Of a stretch of DNA of 64,000 nucleotides, positions 26,868-37,400 are shown one piece after another. Source of the stretch: Sedimentibacter acidaminivorans (GTDB lineage Bacteria > Bacillota > Clostridia > Tissierellales > Sedimentibacteraceae). The position numbers and the translations under genes are program-made. Under the pieces are notes generated by a model. It was not told the origin of the DNA, made no database searches, and worked only from the letters and a program-made list of their open reading frames with translations. How positions within the stretch are numbered: the first letter of the stretch is position 1; each line of letters starts with the position of its first letter. The stretch lies in the NCBI RefSeq assembly GCF_017873955.1, contig NZ_JAGGKS010000002.1, forward strand, positions 124,001-188,000, given 5' to 3'.

Positions 26868-27927
26868 ATATATTTTTTTCCATATATACGCTCATACTTG
26901 GGAAAGCAAATGATACACCTTCCTCTTCAAACAAATTCATAATATTAAAGTTTATTTCATCCTTAATACTAAGAAATTCTCCATAATTTCCTGTGTTAAC
27001 CATGCATTGAACCCAAATATCTAAAGAACTTGAGCCAAAATTATCAAATTTAACAATTACTGAATCTTCCTTTACCATGGGATGAGAATCTAACATTGTT
27101 TTTATTTTTTCAATTAGTGTTTTTAATTTTTGTGCGGATGTATCATATGTAGCTCCAACTCTAAAGCTTACTCTTCGTTGACTCCTTTTAGTATAATTCA
27201 TTACCGCTCCACTAGTAAACTTAGAATTTGGTACAACTACTAATTCTTGTCCAAGTGTTCTAATTTTAGTGCTTCTTAATCCCAATTCCTCAACTGTACC
27301 TTCGGTTGAATCTATGTTTATATAATCTCCAACATCAAAAGATCTGTCCGTAAGAACAATAAATCCTCCAAAGAAATTTTTAATTAAATCTTGAGAAGCT
27401 AAGGCTATAGCAGCACCTCCTATTCCTACCCCTGCAAGAATACTAGCTAACTGTTTAAAATCAAATTCCGAAGCTATGGCAACTATAGCTAATACAATTA
27501 TCAAAACCTTTAATATTTTTGATAAAAGGGGAAATAATGTTTTAGAAATCAATGGTTTTTCTTCTTTAAATGTTAAATTATCACCCAATACAACCGAATA
27601 TGCTGTTACCAAATTTAATAAGCATTGTGTTATTGTAATTATGATGAATGTTCTAAACACTCTATATATAAATAGCGATATTTGAGAATTTAAAGGAAAA
27701 ATTGAAAGTGCAAAATAAATTCCTGTATACAAAAACATATTTCTTAATGGTCTTTCTAATGAATCAACCATTAGTGCTAATCCTTTAAATTTATACCTCT
27801 CAGATATTTTTTTCAAAAATTTAATTATATATCTAACAACAAAATTCTTTAATATTAAAAATGCAAAAACAATTAGCAAAGCATAAATAATGATTTCAAG
27901 ATAAATTTCACCAATAAAAATCGACAT
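26866..27927 (-). CDS. mscS: Small-conductance mechanosensitive channel (MscS family)
   Basis: A 353-residue MscS-type channel. About four membrane helices end in the pore helix LASILAGVGIGGAAIALASQ, followed by the beta domain (DRSFDVGDYINIDSTEGTVEELGLRSTKIRT) and the alpha/beta domain. It releases osmolytes on sudden osmotic down-shift. Length is medium for the family. Confidence 0.93.
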   Translation of the reverse strand: MSIFIGEIYLEIIIYALLIVFAFLILKNFVVRYIIKFLKKISERYKFKGLALMVDSLERPLRNMFLYTGIYFALSIFPLNSQISLFIYRVFRTFIIITITQCLLNLVTAYSVVLGDNLTFKEEKPLISKTLFPLLSKILKVLIIVLAIVAIASEFDFKQLASILAGVGIGGAAIALASQDLIKNFFGGFIVLTDRSFDVGDYINIDSTEGTVEELGLRSTKIRTLGQELVVVPNSKFTSGAVMNYTKRSQRRVSFRVGATYDTSAQKLKTLIEKIKTMLDSHPMVKEDSVIVKFDNFGSSSLDIWVQCMVNTGNYGEFLSIKDEINFNIMNLFEEEGVSFAFPSMSVYMEKNI

Positions 27928-27969
27928 AACTCCTCCTATTTTTTATTTTTTATAATAAATATGTTTATT

Positions 27970-28008
27970 AAAAGGGATTTTGATTAATTAACTAACAAAA
28001 CCCCTTTT
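27970..28008 (-). terminator. Terminator of the MacAB-like operon
   Basis: AAAAGGGATTTTG pairs with CAAAACCCCTTTT with one wobble; A/T runs on both sides. Confidence 0.75.
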
Positions 28009-28013
28009 ATATA

Positions 28014-29345
28014 TTATGACCTCTTAAGAGCCTCCACCGGTGGAAGTAAAGAAGCATTTATTGCTGGATATACTCCAAATAGAACTCCAGAACACAAAGC
28101 CACGCCTACGGCTATTTTTAAAGATTGTAAACTTACTACAGCATTCAATCCATATTTTGATACCACGCTTATAGCCCATGCACCTAATAATATTCCTACT
28201 ACACAACCGATGATACTTACATATATAGATTCAAGCATAAATTGTATAAGCAAATCTTCTTGTTTTGCTCCCAATGCTCTTCTTACTCCGATTTCACTTG
28301 TTCTTTCTGTAACTGCAACAAGCATTATATTCATAATGCCTATACCTCCCACTAGAAGAGATACCGCTGCAATACCACCAAGTAATACCGTCATAATACG
28401 ATTAGCTTGATCTGCTTCTTTAACAAGATTATTCAAACTTGTAATAGTTAATGGTTCTTCACCCTTTTTGAATACATTAGTTTCATCTTCTGGATTCTCA
28501 TTCTCCTCCGGCATTACTGGTTCTGCAATTACACCCATATCACCCGAAGGCATTTCACCTTCTCCACCTTGTGATGGGGCAATATTTTTTCCTAAGCCAA
28601 CTTTTCTTTTGTATATTCTTCCAAGCTGTACCATTGCTAGTTCAGCTTCTTCTGCACTATTCGATTTAGCCCAAATTTCACTTATATCGTTTTGACCAAC
28701 TATTTTAAGTGCTGATGGATATGGAATAATAATTTTATTGTCTATTCCATCTCCATTACCTTCACCCTTTTCACTAAGTACCCCTACTATTCTATAGTTT
28801 ATACCATCTAATTTTAATATTTGACCAACTGGACTTCTTCCGTTCAAAAGAGATTTTGCAACATTAAATCCAAGAACAGCAACTGGAGCCCTTTGCTTTA
28901 CATGAAGAGAGGTAAAAAAATTACCTGACACCACTTTGTGGTCTTTTATTTCTGGGTAATTTTGATTTACACCAATTATATCAAGTTCATTTTCTTCTCT
29001 TCTCCACCTAATTGGAACTTTAGATTTATTTACAACAGGTGTAGCATATTCAACTCCGGTTACTCTTTCTGGCAGCTCTTCTGCTTCTTCTGCCTCAAAT
29101 TTAACATTTTCAGCATTAGCTTTTATTACAATAACATTTTGCCCTAAGCTTTCGAACTGCGAAACAATTGATTTTCTAGCTCCTTCTCCTATTCCCATTA
29201 AACTAACTACTGCAGCAACTCCAATTGCTATTCCAAGCACTGTAAGAAACGTCCTCAACAAGTTTGCAGTTATCCCACTAAATGCCATTTCTGCAGAAAA
29301 TCTAAGTCTAACAAGAAGGGATAATATTTTTCCTTTTTTTTGCAT
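28014..29345 (-). CDS. MacB-like ABC transporter permease
   Basis: A 443-residue FtsX/MacB-family permease. It has an N-terminal helix (LRTFLTVLGIAIGVAAVVSL), a large outside domain (about 60-310, with an acidic, Pro-rich stretch), then three helices including GGIGIMNIMLVAVTERTSEI and the conserved RRALGA. MacB-type proteins work mechanically rather than as ordinary transport channels. The start ATG 29345 lies behind GGGAG; longer readings overlap the adaptor gene. It forms a system with the two genes upstream. Confidence 0.9.
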   Translation of the reverse strand: MQKKGKILSLLVRLRFSAEMAFSGITANLLRTFLTVLGIAIGVAAVVSLMGIGEGARKSIVSQFESLGQNVIVIKANAENVKFEAEEAEELPERVTGVEYATPVVNKSKVPIRWRREENELDIIGVNQNYPEIKDHKVVSGNFFTSLHVKQRAPVAVLGFNVAKSLLNGRSPVGQILKLDGINYRIVGVLSEKGEGNGDGIDNKIIIPYPSALKIVGQNDISEIWAKSNSAEEAELAMVQLGRIYKRKVGLGKNIAPSQGGEGEMPSGDMGVIAEPVMPEENENPEDETNVFKKGEEPLTITSLNNLVKEADQANRIMTVLLGGIAAVSLLVGGIGIMNIMLVAVTERTSEIGVRRALGAKQEDLLIQFMLESIYVSIIGCVVGILLGAWAISVVSKYGLNAVVSLQSLKIAVGVALCSGVLFGVYPAINASLLPPVEALKRS

Positions 29346-29358
29346 AGCACTACTCCCA

Positions 29359-31149
29359 TCATTCATTTGTTGTAGGCAGCAACGAGTCATTCTCAGGCAC
29401 AGATTGGCTTGGCATCAAATCTTTTGTACTACCTGTTACTACTTGCTGTCCTTCTTCAAGACCACTCAGTACTTCAACTTGCTTATCATTCATCAAACCA
29501 ACTTCAATTTCAACAACTTCAACTTCACCTGATTCACTTAAAATTTCAACTTTTTGTTTATTATCTTCCTCAAATACTGCCTCTATTGGAACAAGTAGCG
29601 TATCTAAAGATTCTCCAGAATCAACAAAGCAATTTGTATTCATACCAGGTCTCAACCCTTCCTTACCTTCCACGCTTATTTCCACACGATAAACTGTTTT
29701 ACCATCTCTATCAGTATATTGATCAAGACGCATAACTTTACCATCAAATTCTTCTCCTGGAAGCGCATCAACCGTAATACTTACTGGTGCATCTTGCTTT
29801 ATATACAGTACATCTAAATCACTAACGGTAGTATATATATTCATTTCGCTTGTATTATACATATCCATAAGTTGTAATGACCATTCATCACTTGACTCAG
29901 AAGCAGATATAGTATCGCCAACTCTATAATTTACATATGAAACCATGCCATCCATTGGAGCAGTTACCATTAATTTAGAACTTAAGCTCAAAGCTTTATC
30001 AATTTTTTCTTGTATAGATTCTATCTCTTCATTTTTCGTTTTAATTTTATCATATTCAGCTTTTATTTTATCAATATCTTCTTCTATTAATTCAGTTACA
30101 TCATTACCAGCAATTCTTACTAAAATTTGTCCTTCATCAACAAATTCATTTTCACTCACTGGTACTTCCGTTGCTATAATATTTGCATTATCTCCATCAG
30201 AATAAATTGTAGAATATACCTTTTTTTCATTTACAAAAGATTCTACTTTTCCCTGATATGATAACGAAGCAACTGGAATACCTTCATTTTCAGTATATAC
30301 TACTGCGACCATCCCTTTTTGAACTAATCCTGGGTTATCTGCTTCTATAACACCATTATGAACATATGTCATAGAATCTGAATTAGGAACTGCATTTGGG
30401 TTTAATTTTTTTATTGTTCCTGAATAAAAACCATCAAATGCCGTCGTAGTATTTCCATTTTCCAGTACTCTCCTAAACTGTAATAAAACTTTTTGCCCAA
30501 CCTTCATATTTTCATATTCATATGAATTTACTTTAAATGATATCTTAACTTTACTATCGTCTACAATTGTAACTATGTTAGGGTCTTCTATTCTTTCGCC
30601 CTCTTCAACTCTAAAATCTAAAAGTCTTCCCTTTATAGGTGCTGAGATAACAATTCCTTCATATGGGTTTACTTGGCTTATATTAGTTATATCTTTATTA
30701 ATTTTTTTACTTAAAGCTTCTAATTTAGAATCTATTTCATCATTTATTTCCTGTATTTCTTCATGCTTTTTAGTTATTCCTTCGTTTAGCTTATCTATAA
30801 TTTCTTCTAAATTTTCTGTTGAAAGTCTTACTAAATCGTCTCCCTTTCTAACCATATCATTTGGTTCTACAAATAATTCCTCAATGTTATATACTACTGT
30901 AACGCTGCCTCCATTTAAATCAGTTACACCTTCTGGTTTAGGGGCTGTTATTGAGCCACCCCAATTTCCATTTAACTGTCCTGTAATATTTACTCCTTGC
31001 TTAATATCTCCTATCACAACAGGTTTTGTTGAATATTTTGGTCCTGTTGCCACTTGAGTAGAATCGGGAACTAACTGCTTTGCTGTTAAATACCCTCCCC
31101 CAAATACTATTGCTAACACTATTATTATAGAAATTACTTTTTTTACCAT
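29359..31149 (-). CDS. HlyD/MFP-family adaptor protein
   Basis: A 596-residue membrane-fusion-type protein with one N-terminal helix, two coiled-coil segments (about 115-155 and 330-385) and paired biotinyl-lipoyl and beta-barrel domains. The segments VISAPIKGRLLDFRVEEG and VTAPMDGMVSYVNYRVGD show a duplicated lipoyl half. In Gram-positives such proteins couple ABC exporters to the wall side. It lies between the ATPase and permease genes (12 and 13 nt gaps). It is longer than typical members (350-450) because of that duplication. Confidence 0.88.
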   Translation of the reverse strand: MVKKVISIIIVLAIVFGGGYLTAKQLVPDSTQVATGPKYSTKPVVIGDIKQGVNITGQLNGNWGGSITAPKPEGVTDLNGGSVTVVYNIEELFVEPNDMVRKGDDLVRLSTENLEEIIDKLNEGITKKHEEIQEINDEIDSKLEALSKKINKDITNISQVNPYEGIVISAPIKGRLLDFRVEEGERIEDPNIVTIVDDSKVKISFKVNSYEYENMKVGQKVLLQFRRVLENGNTTTAFDGFYSGTIKKLNPNAVPNSDSMTYVHNGVIEADNPGLVQKGMVAVVYTENEGIPVASLSYQGKVESFVNEKKVYSTIYSDGDNANIIATEVPVSENEFVDEGQILVRIAGNDVTELIEEDIDKIKAEYDKIKTKNEEIESIQEKIDKALSLSSKLMVTAPMDGMVSYVNYRVGDTISASESSDEWSLQLMDMYNTSEMNIYTTVSDLDVLYIKQDAPVSITVDALPGEEFDGKVMRLDQYTDRDGKTVYRVEISVEGKEGLRPGMNTNCFVDSGESLDTLLVPIEAVFEEDNKQKVEILSESGEVEVVEIEVGLMNDKQVEVLSGLEEGQQVVTGSTKDLMPSQSVPENDSLLPTTNE

Positions 31150-31161
31150 ATTGTCCTCCCC

Positions 31162-31845
31162 TTATCTCCTTAAGTCAGATACTATTTCTCCATCAACTAA
31201 TCTTATAATTCTATTACCGAAATCTGCAATGTCTTCTTCATGGGTTACTTGAACTATTGTCATATTTTTTTTAAAATTTAATTCAATAAATAATTCCATT
31301 ATTTTATTTCCAGTTTTTGTATCTAATGCACCTGTTGGTTCATCAGCAAGTATCAACGAAGGGTTCCCTACTATTGACCTTGCTATAGCAACTCTCTGCT
31401 GTTGACCTCCTGAAAGTTGAGTAGGTAAATGATGCATCCTATCTTCAAGTCCAACTAATTTTAATGCATTTTCCGCAAGTTCTTTTCTAATTTTTCCATT
31501 AACACCCCTATATATTAATGGTATCTCTACATTTTTAAGTGCAGACAAATTAGAAAGTAAATGAAAGTTTTGAAAAACAAAACCTATAAATTCATTCCTA
31601 ACTTCAGACATTTTAGAATCACTTAATTTATCAACACTATGTCCAGCAAGTTCATATGTACCTTTATTTGCATGATCTAGGCAACCTATAACGTTAAGCA
31701 AGGTTGATTTCCCCGAACCTGATGGTCCCATAATTGAAACGAATTCTTTTTCTTTAATAGTGATTGATATGTCTTTGAGAGCCTCTACCTGTATTTGACC
31801 AGATTTATACAGTTTAAAGATATTCTCCATTTTAATTATGTCCAT
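31162..31845 (-). CDS. MacB/LolD-type ABC transporter ATPase
   Basis: A 227-residue ATP-binding subunit with Walker A GPSGSGKST, Q-loop FQNFHLL, signature LSGGQQQRVAIARS, Walker B LILADEPTGALD and the H-loop THEEDIADFG. It pairs with the adaptor and permease that follow. The start ATG 31845 is chosen because GAGGTGG precedes it. The substrate is unknown; peptides, lipids or antibiotics are typical. Confidence 0.93.
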   Translation of the reverse strand: MDIIKMENIFKLYKSGQIQVEALKDISITIKEKEFVSIMGPSGSGKSTLLNVIGCLDHANKGTYELAGHSVDKLSDSKMSEVRNEFIGFVFQNFHLLSNLSALKNVEIPLIYRGVNGKIRKELAENALKLVGLEDRMHHLPTQLSGGQQQRVAIARSIVGNPSLILADEPTGALDTKTGNKIMELFIELNFKKNMTIVQVTHEEDIADFGNRIIRLVDGEIVSDLRR

Positions 31846-31949
31846 TTTCCACCTCTCTTTAATCAAATCTTTATTTACAATTAATTGATACTAATACTAT
31901 TCATTATATTTGACGTAAAATTATATATAAAAGTTCATTAATTTAATAT

Positions 31950-33527
31950 TTATTTTACTACATCTATGTATATTGAATCTATCCATACTTTATTTTTGCC
32001 AGAAAACTCAATGTATATATTGAGAGAGTCAGCATTTGTAACATTAATTGGAACCGTATTTTGAGACCACATGTCATTATAAATCTGCACTGTAGTATGA
32101 AAAGTGGAAGCAAGTTTTCCATCTTTAAATGCCTCTAACACAATAAGTGATGATACATCTTTCTCCGATTTTGTTTTAGCTGCTATGGCAATTTGTTTTT
32201 TAAGCATATAATTGTATTCAGGGTCAGTGAAATCTATCGTCGCAAACAAAGCTTTAACTTTTTCATCACCATCATTTTTAACAACAAGAGATTTATTGCC
32301 TTCCACATATATATCTTCATCTATTTCTGCAAGTATTCCTGTATATCCAACACTTTCTAACAATTCTTTGTTAAAATATATACTTGTTGAATCAGTAACA
32401 GTATTTGAATCAGAACTATCTTCTACATTTCCCTCGCCGTTTTTATTAGGATCATTATCATTATTGTTACTACTATTAGAATTACCTTCATTCTGAACTA
32501 CATCAGTATTTTTACCAGAAACATTTTCCGAATCCTTACCATAGTTTTTAATTAAATAATTACCAAGCATCAACACAAAAACAATTATCACTAATGATAT
32601 GGCTAAACGTTTTATATCCTTATTATTCAAATAATAAAATAAACCCTTTTTAGTATCAATATTTTTTGTTTTCTTATTTTCTAGTTTACTACCATTATTG
32701 CTATCATCTAAATATATTTCTAAAACACTATCATCATTTTTCTCACCATCATACAAATTATAATCAGTTTCATCAGATTCAGTTATAGTTTCTTCTAGGA
32801 TATCCTGATGTTTGTCCACTTTAACAGATTGAACAACATTATCATTAATCTTATCTTCCATATTGGAATTTGGATTAATCATATTATATATTGGAGAATT
32901 ATTTAGCTCTTTCAAAGCATCTTTAGGGTACATATACTCCTTTGTCAAACATCTTACAATTATTTTCAGCATATCAGGAGGTACAAGTTCTGAAATATTG
33001 TAATCTACTATTTCGGTTCCCGAAAAAATATAATGCAAAACATTTCCCATTCTTTTGAAAGTTTCATTATCTTGAATATCATACTCCTGTTCAAAAATAA
33101 GATTACAGTCTACGATAACATCATCATTATTATCAATATAAATTTTATTTAAATCTAGAATTTTTTGTTGAACTACATCAGTTAAACTAAAAATATTTGA
33201 TGACAACTCTATTATTTTTTTTGAAATATAAAACTGCTGCTTTAATGATAGCTTCTTAGAACTAACATAATCTTTTACATTTCTTACTTCCGATTCCATT
33301 GTATCAAACGATTTTGTTACTATAAATATTCTATCTTCTGTTCTATAACAACTTAATATATTAGAATTCAAATTTTTTAACCCATCTATATCAATAAGTT
33401 TGATTATTTTTTGACTTGTTATGACATTATTGTAAAAAATTTCACCTGTTACATTATCTTTACATTCTAAAACTCTTTGGAATACATTCTCAAAAATTGT
33501 ACGAATAATCTTATAATTGTTATTCAT
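31950..33527 (-). CDS. Membrane pseudokinase-like protein
   Basis: A 525-residue protein of three parts. Residues 1-215 follow the layout of a bacterial Ser/Thr kinase, especially its C-lobe (KRMGNVLHYIFSG, then VPPDMLKIIVRCLTKE and YPKDALKEL). The G-loop, the VAIK lysine, HRD and DFG are all absent; LDLNKIYID and VDCN stand in the last two positions. A single membrane helix is at about 307-326. A low-complexity Asn/Asp/Ser linker leads to a beta-rich outside domain (about 380-525) that may bind ligand or wall. It lies directly upstream of the MacAB-like genes. Function unknown. Confidence 0.6.
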   Translation of the reverse strand: MNNNYKIIRTIFENVFQRVLECKDNVTGEIFYNNVITSQKIIKLIDIDGLKNLNSNILSCYRTEDRIFIVTKSFDTMESEVRNVKDYVSSKKLSLKQQFYISKKIIELSSNIFSLTDVVQQKILDLNKIYIDNNDDVIVDCNLIFEQEYDIQDNETFKRMGNVLHYIFSGTEIVDYNISELVPPDMLKIIVRCLTKEYMYPKDALKELNNSPIYNMINPNSNMEDKINDNVVQSVKVDKHQDILEETITESDETDYNLYDGEKNDDSVLEIYLDDSNNGSKLENKKTKNIDTKKGLFYYLNNKDIKRLAISLVIIVFVLMLGNYLIKNYGKDSENVSGKNTDVVQNEGNSNSSNNNDNDPNKNGEGNVEDSSDSNTVTDSTSIYFNKELLESVGYTGILAEIDEDIYVEGNKSLVVKNDGDEKVKALFATIDFTDPEYNYMLKKQIAIAAKTKSEKDVSSLIVLEAFKDGKLASTFHTTVQIYNDMWSQNTVPINVTNADSLNIYIEFSGKNKVWIDSIYIDVVK

Positions 33528-33613
33528 ATCATCACCCTCCAAAAATATTATAAATATATATTACCATATATTCGACAAATTTGAAAACATTTTTATTTTT
33601 TTGCATATTAAAA

Positions 33614-33644
33614 ATGATGAGGAACTATTTTTCTTCCTCATCAT
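33614..33644 (-). terminator. Terminator overlapping the ykvA-like 3' end
   Basis: ATGATGAGGAA / TTCCTCATCAT, an 11-bp perfect stem followed on the minus strand by TTTTT. Its 5' arm encodes the acidic DDEE tail of the protein. Confidence 0.75.
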
Positions 33645-33918
33645 CTTTTATTTCATAATCAACATTTTCTATTATTTTATCTTCACTAACGTCGTTTTTC
33701 TTATTATATTTCTTTGTCTTTTCCATTACTACGGCTAAAAGATAACCTAGCATTACAAGATCATCTATAAAACCAAACCCTAAAATTGGCTCAGGTATTA
33801 GATCAACAGGACTCAATATATAAATTACTGGAATTATTATCCACCATTTTTCTTTAAGTGGAATTTTCTTATCAAAAAGAAATTTAAATATTAAAGAAAT
33901 CCTAAATAAAACACTCAT
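33625..33918 (-). CDS. YkvA/DUF1232 family membrane protein
   Basis: A 97-residue protein with the DUF1232 signature WWIIIPVIYILSPVDLIPE, then GFIDDLVMLGYLLAVV, and a highly charged C-terminal tail. Function unknown. It follows the UspA-like gene by 15 nt. Confidence 0.88.
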   Translation of the reverse strand: MSVLFRISLIFKFLFDKKIPLKEKWWIIIPVIYILSPVDLIPEPILGFGFIDDLVMLGYLLAVVMEKTKKYNKKNDVSEDKIIENVDYEIKDDEEEK

Positions 33919-33933
33919 ATAATCTACCTACAT

Positions 33934-34305
33934 CTAAATAATAAATTCTCTACCTGGCAATTTTCTCTTAAGTTTACCTGCAAAGTTTTTAGAAGGATCT
34001 TTCTCTTGTGAGTTTCCCAAAACTATATGTGTAATTTCCTTTTCCTCTGCAAAATCTACTAAAGTTTTTATAACATCCTTAGATCTGCGTATAATTAAAT
34101 CTGCACCAACTTCTTTTGTAATTTCGAACAAATACTCTAGAGCATCTCCATCGCTTAAATTATATAATAGTTTGTCTTTCTCATTAACTACATGAATAAC
34201 GAACAAGCTATTATTCTCATCTTCTGATGAAAGTTTAGCTCCTAATCTAATCAAATTTTCACATGTCTTTTGTTGTGTGACACATACCAATACATTTTTA
34301 TGCAT
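33934..34305 (-). CDS. UspA-like universal stress protein
   Basis: A 123-residue UspA-fold protein that starts KNVLVCVTQQKTCENLIRLG, resembling the Usp domain of KdpD, and ends with THIVLGNSQEKD. Such proteins bind ATP or act in stress signalling. A longer in-frame reading would run through the tRNA-Sec gene and is not credible; ATG 34305 has GGAGAG before it. It begins only 16 nt after tRNA-Sec and may be read from the same promoter. Confidence 0.8.
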   Translation of the reverse strand: MHKNVLVCVTQQKTCENLIRLGAKLSSEDENNSLFVIHVVNEKDKLLYNLSDGDALEYLFEITKEVGADLIIRRSKDVIKTLVDFAEEKEITHIVLGNSQEKDPSKNFAGKLKRKLPGREFII

Positions 34306-34321
34306 CGCTACTCTCCTTATA

Positions 34322-34419
34322 TGGCGGGGATATGTGGGAATTGAACCCACCCAGGACGCTACTAACGCCCCGCGACTGATTTTGAAGACCAGGAGGCACA
34401 CCAGCACCCATCTATCCCC
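34322..34419 (-). tRNA. selC: tRNA-Sec (anticodon TCA)
   Basis: A 98-nt tRNA with encoded CCA. The acceptor GGGGATA pairs with TATCCCC. A long D stem GGGTGC/GTGCCT follows, and the anticodon loop CTTCAAA with TCA is at 34383-34385. The long variable arm GGGCG-N7-CGTCC and a T arm GTGGG-TTCAATT-CCCAC complete it. Size, long D stem and TCA anticodon are diagnostic for selenocysteine tRNA. It has its own promoter and lies about 5 kb from selB. Confidence 0.95.
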
Positions 34420-34429
34420 ATCGCCAACA

Positions 34430-34458
34430 ATCATACCATATAGCAATTATTATTTCAA
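34430..34458 (-). promoter_or_regulatory. selC promoter
   Basis: TTGAAA (34458-34453), 17 nt, TATGAT (34435-34430); transcription would start about 4-6 nt before the tRNA. Confidence 0.75.
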
Positions 34459-34475
34459 GTATCAAATTTACCCAT

Positions 34476-37400
34476 TTACTTGGAAATATTGTATACATCC
34501 ACGTCATTTGCAGACATTCCTGCCACGATAACTTCTGTAAGAGCAGAAACCGTATCTAAAGACGTTAGAATGTTGACTGATGACTCTACGGATGTTCTTC
34601 TTATTTTAAAACCATCTGTGTTTGAATCATTTGCCTTTGTTGGTATATCAATAACCAGTCCTATTTCTCCACTCTTTATTAAATCAATTATATTAGGTTT
34701 TGATTCATTGACCTTATTAACAGCTAGGGAATTTATTCCTATACTTTCTAAATAATTTTTTGTTTTTTCTGTCGCTACAAATTTATAACCTAACTTATCT
34801 AAGTTTAACGCAATATCCTTAAAGTTTTCTTTATCCCTATCCCTTATAGTAGCCAATATTTTCTTGCTTTTTTTCGGTATTTCTACTCCAGCTGCAATAA
34901 AACCTTTATACATAGCTTCAACATAGTTTTTACCAATTCCCAAAACTTCGCCAGTTGATTTCATTTCAGGTCCTAAACTCACTTCTACTCCATCGAGTTT
35001 TTGAGTGGAAAATACGGGAACCTTCACTGCCGTATAATCTGTTTCTTTATAAAGACCTGTTCCGTAGCCAATATTTTTTAATTTATCTCCCAGCATTACT
35101 TTTGTTGCAAGTTCAATCATAGGAATTTTGGTTACCTTACTTATGTAAGGAACTGTTCTACTTGATCTAGGATTAACTTCAATTATATATAGTTCACCCT
35201 GAAATTCAATAAATTGAATATTTACCATACCAATAGTCTTTAGCTCTTTAGCAATTTTCTTTGTAATTTCAGTTAATTTCTTTTTTACTTTATCGCTTAA
35301 ATTTATAGGTGGATATATGGATATACTATCACCTGAATGTATACCTGCACTTTCTAAGTGCTCCATAATACCAGGAATTAATATATCCTCTCCATCACAA
35401 ATTGCATCAACTTCTATTTCGCGACCAACAAGATATTTATCAATAAGAACAGGGTTTTTAGTATCCCTTTCAAATGCATTTGATAGATAATTAACTAAAT
35501 CCTCTTTTGCGTATGTTATTTCCATACCTTGACCGCCTAATACATATGATGGTCTAACAAGAACAGGATAACCAATTTTATCAGCAACTTTAATACCTTC
35601 TTCTATGTTCATAACAGTTTTACCATTTGGCCTTTTTATATTAAGAGATTCTAATATTGCATCAAATTTTTCTCTATCTTCTGCAATATCTATTTGTTCT
35701 GGGTCGGTACCTAATATAGGTATGTTTTTTTCCTTAAAAAAATTAGCAAGCTTAATTGCTGTTTGACCGCCAAATTGCAATATTACACCATTTGGTTTTT
35801 CTTTTTCAACTATATTCAATACATCTTCTTCTGTTAATGGTTCAAAATAAAGTTTATCTGCAATATCAAAATCCGTACTTACTGTTTCAGGATTATTATT
35901 CACTATAATAGTTTCTACATCACATTTTTGCAATGCAAGTATACTGTGAACGGAACAATAATCAAATTCAACACCTTGACCAATCCTTATTGGTCCAGAA
36001 CCAATTACAAGTATTTTCTTTTTATCATTAATATGTACTTCATCATAATCGTCATATGTAGAATAATAATATGGTGATTTTGCTTCAAACTCACCACCAC
36101 AAGTATCAACCATCTTATAAACTGCTTTAATATTATATAACAACCTCAAATTATATACATCATTTGGGTTTAAGTTCATAAGATTTGCAATTCCCTTATC
36201 AGAAAATCCCATTTTCTTTAGTGTTTTTAACCACTTAGCATCTAAATCATTAATACATGCTTTTCTCAAAAGTTCTTCTTCTTCAACTATATTAAATAAT
36301 TTACAAAGGAAGAATTTATCTATTCCTGTAAGTTCAGATATTTTATCTATTTTGTAACCTCTTCTAATAAGTTCAGCTAGATAAAACAACCTTTCATCAT
36401 CGGGAGTTTGTATTCTTGCCTTTAATTCAACCATGCTTTTCGTTGAAGCTTTCTTGCTCCATAAAGTAAATTGATTTATTTCAAGTGAGCGTATAGCTTT
36501 TAAAAGAGCTGATTCAAAATTATTTCCAATTGCCATAACTTCTCCAGTTGCCATCATTTTTGTTCCAAGGCTTCTTTTTGCATTGTAAAATTTATCGAAT
36601 GGCCATTTTGGAATTTTCAGAACAACATAATCTAAAGTAGGTTCAAATGCAGCTGATGTTTTTTGTGTAACTGAATTTTCAATTTCATCAAGATTATATC
36701 CTAAAGCAATTTTAGTTGCAACTTTTGCTATTGGATAGCCTGTTGCCTTTGAAGCAAGTGCCGAAGAACGACTTACCCTTGGGTTTATTTCTATAATTGC
36801 ATACTCAAAATTATTTGGATTTAATGCAAGCTGAACATTACACCCACCTTCTATGCCAATTGCATCTATTATTTTTATTGAAGAAGTTCTAAGCATCTGA
36901 TATTCTACATCTGATAATGTTTGAGAAGGAGCGACAACTATACTATCACCTGTATGTACTCCAACCGGGTCAAAATTTTCCATGTTACATATGGTTATAC
37001 ATGTACCAATTTTATCTCGCATAACTTCATATTCGATTTCTTTCCAACCTTTTATACTTTTTTCAATAAGAACTTGTCCATTCATACTAAGCTGCAGGCC
37101 AGCTGACAATATTTCAATAAGTTCTTCTTCATTGTTTGCTATACCTCCACCAGTTCCACCTAATGTATATGCAGGTCTAATTATAATGGGATACCCAATT
37201 CTAGAAGCAACCTCTTTGCCAGTTTCTAAATCTATTACAATTTCAGAATCAACGATTGGTTCTTTAATCTTATTCATCATTTCTTTAAACAATTCTCTAT
37301 CTTCGCCAATTTTTATAGATTCTACTGAAGTTCCTATTACATTAACATTGTATTTATCTAAAATTCCTTTATCATGTAATTCTACGGTCAAATTAAGTCC

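Noticed and set aside
34306-34446. N-terminal extension of the UspA-like protein through the tRNA gene
   Set aside because: The extra codons are a translation of tRNA-Sec; a good ribosome site and ATG lie at 34305.
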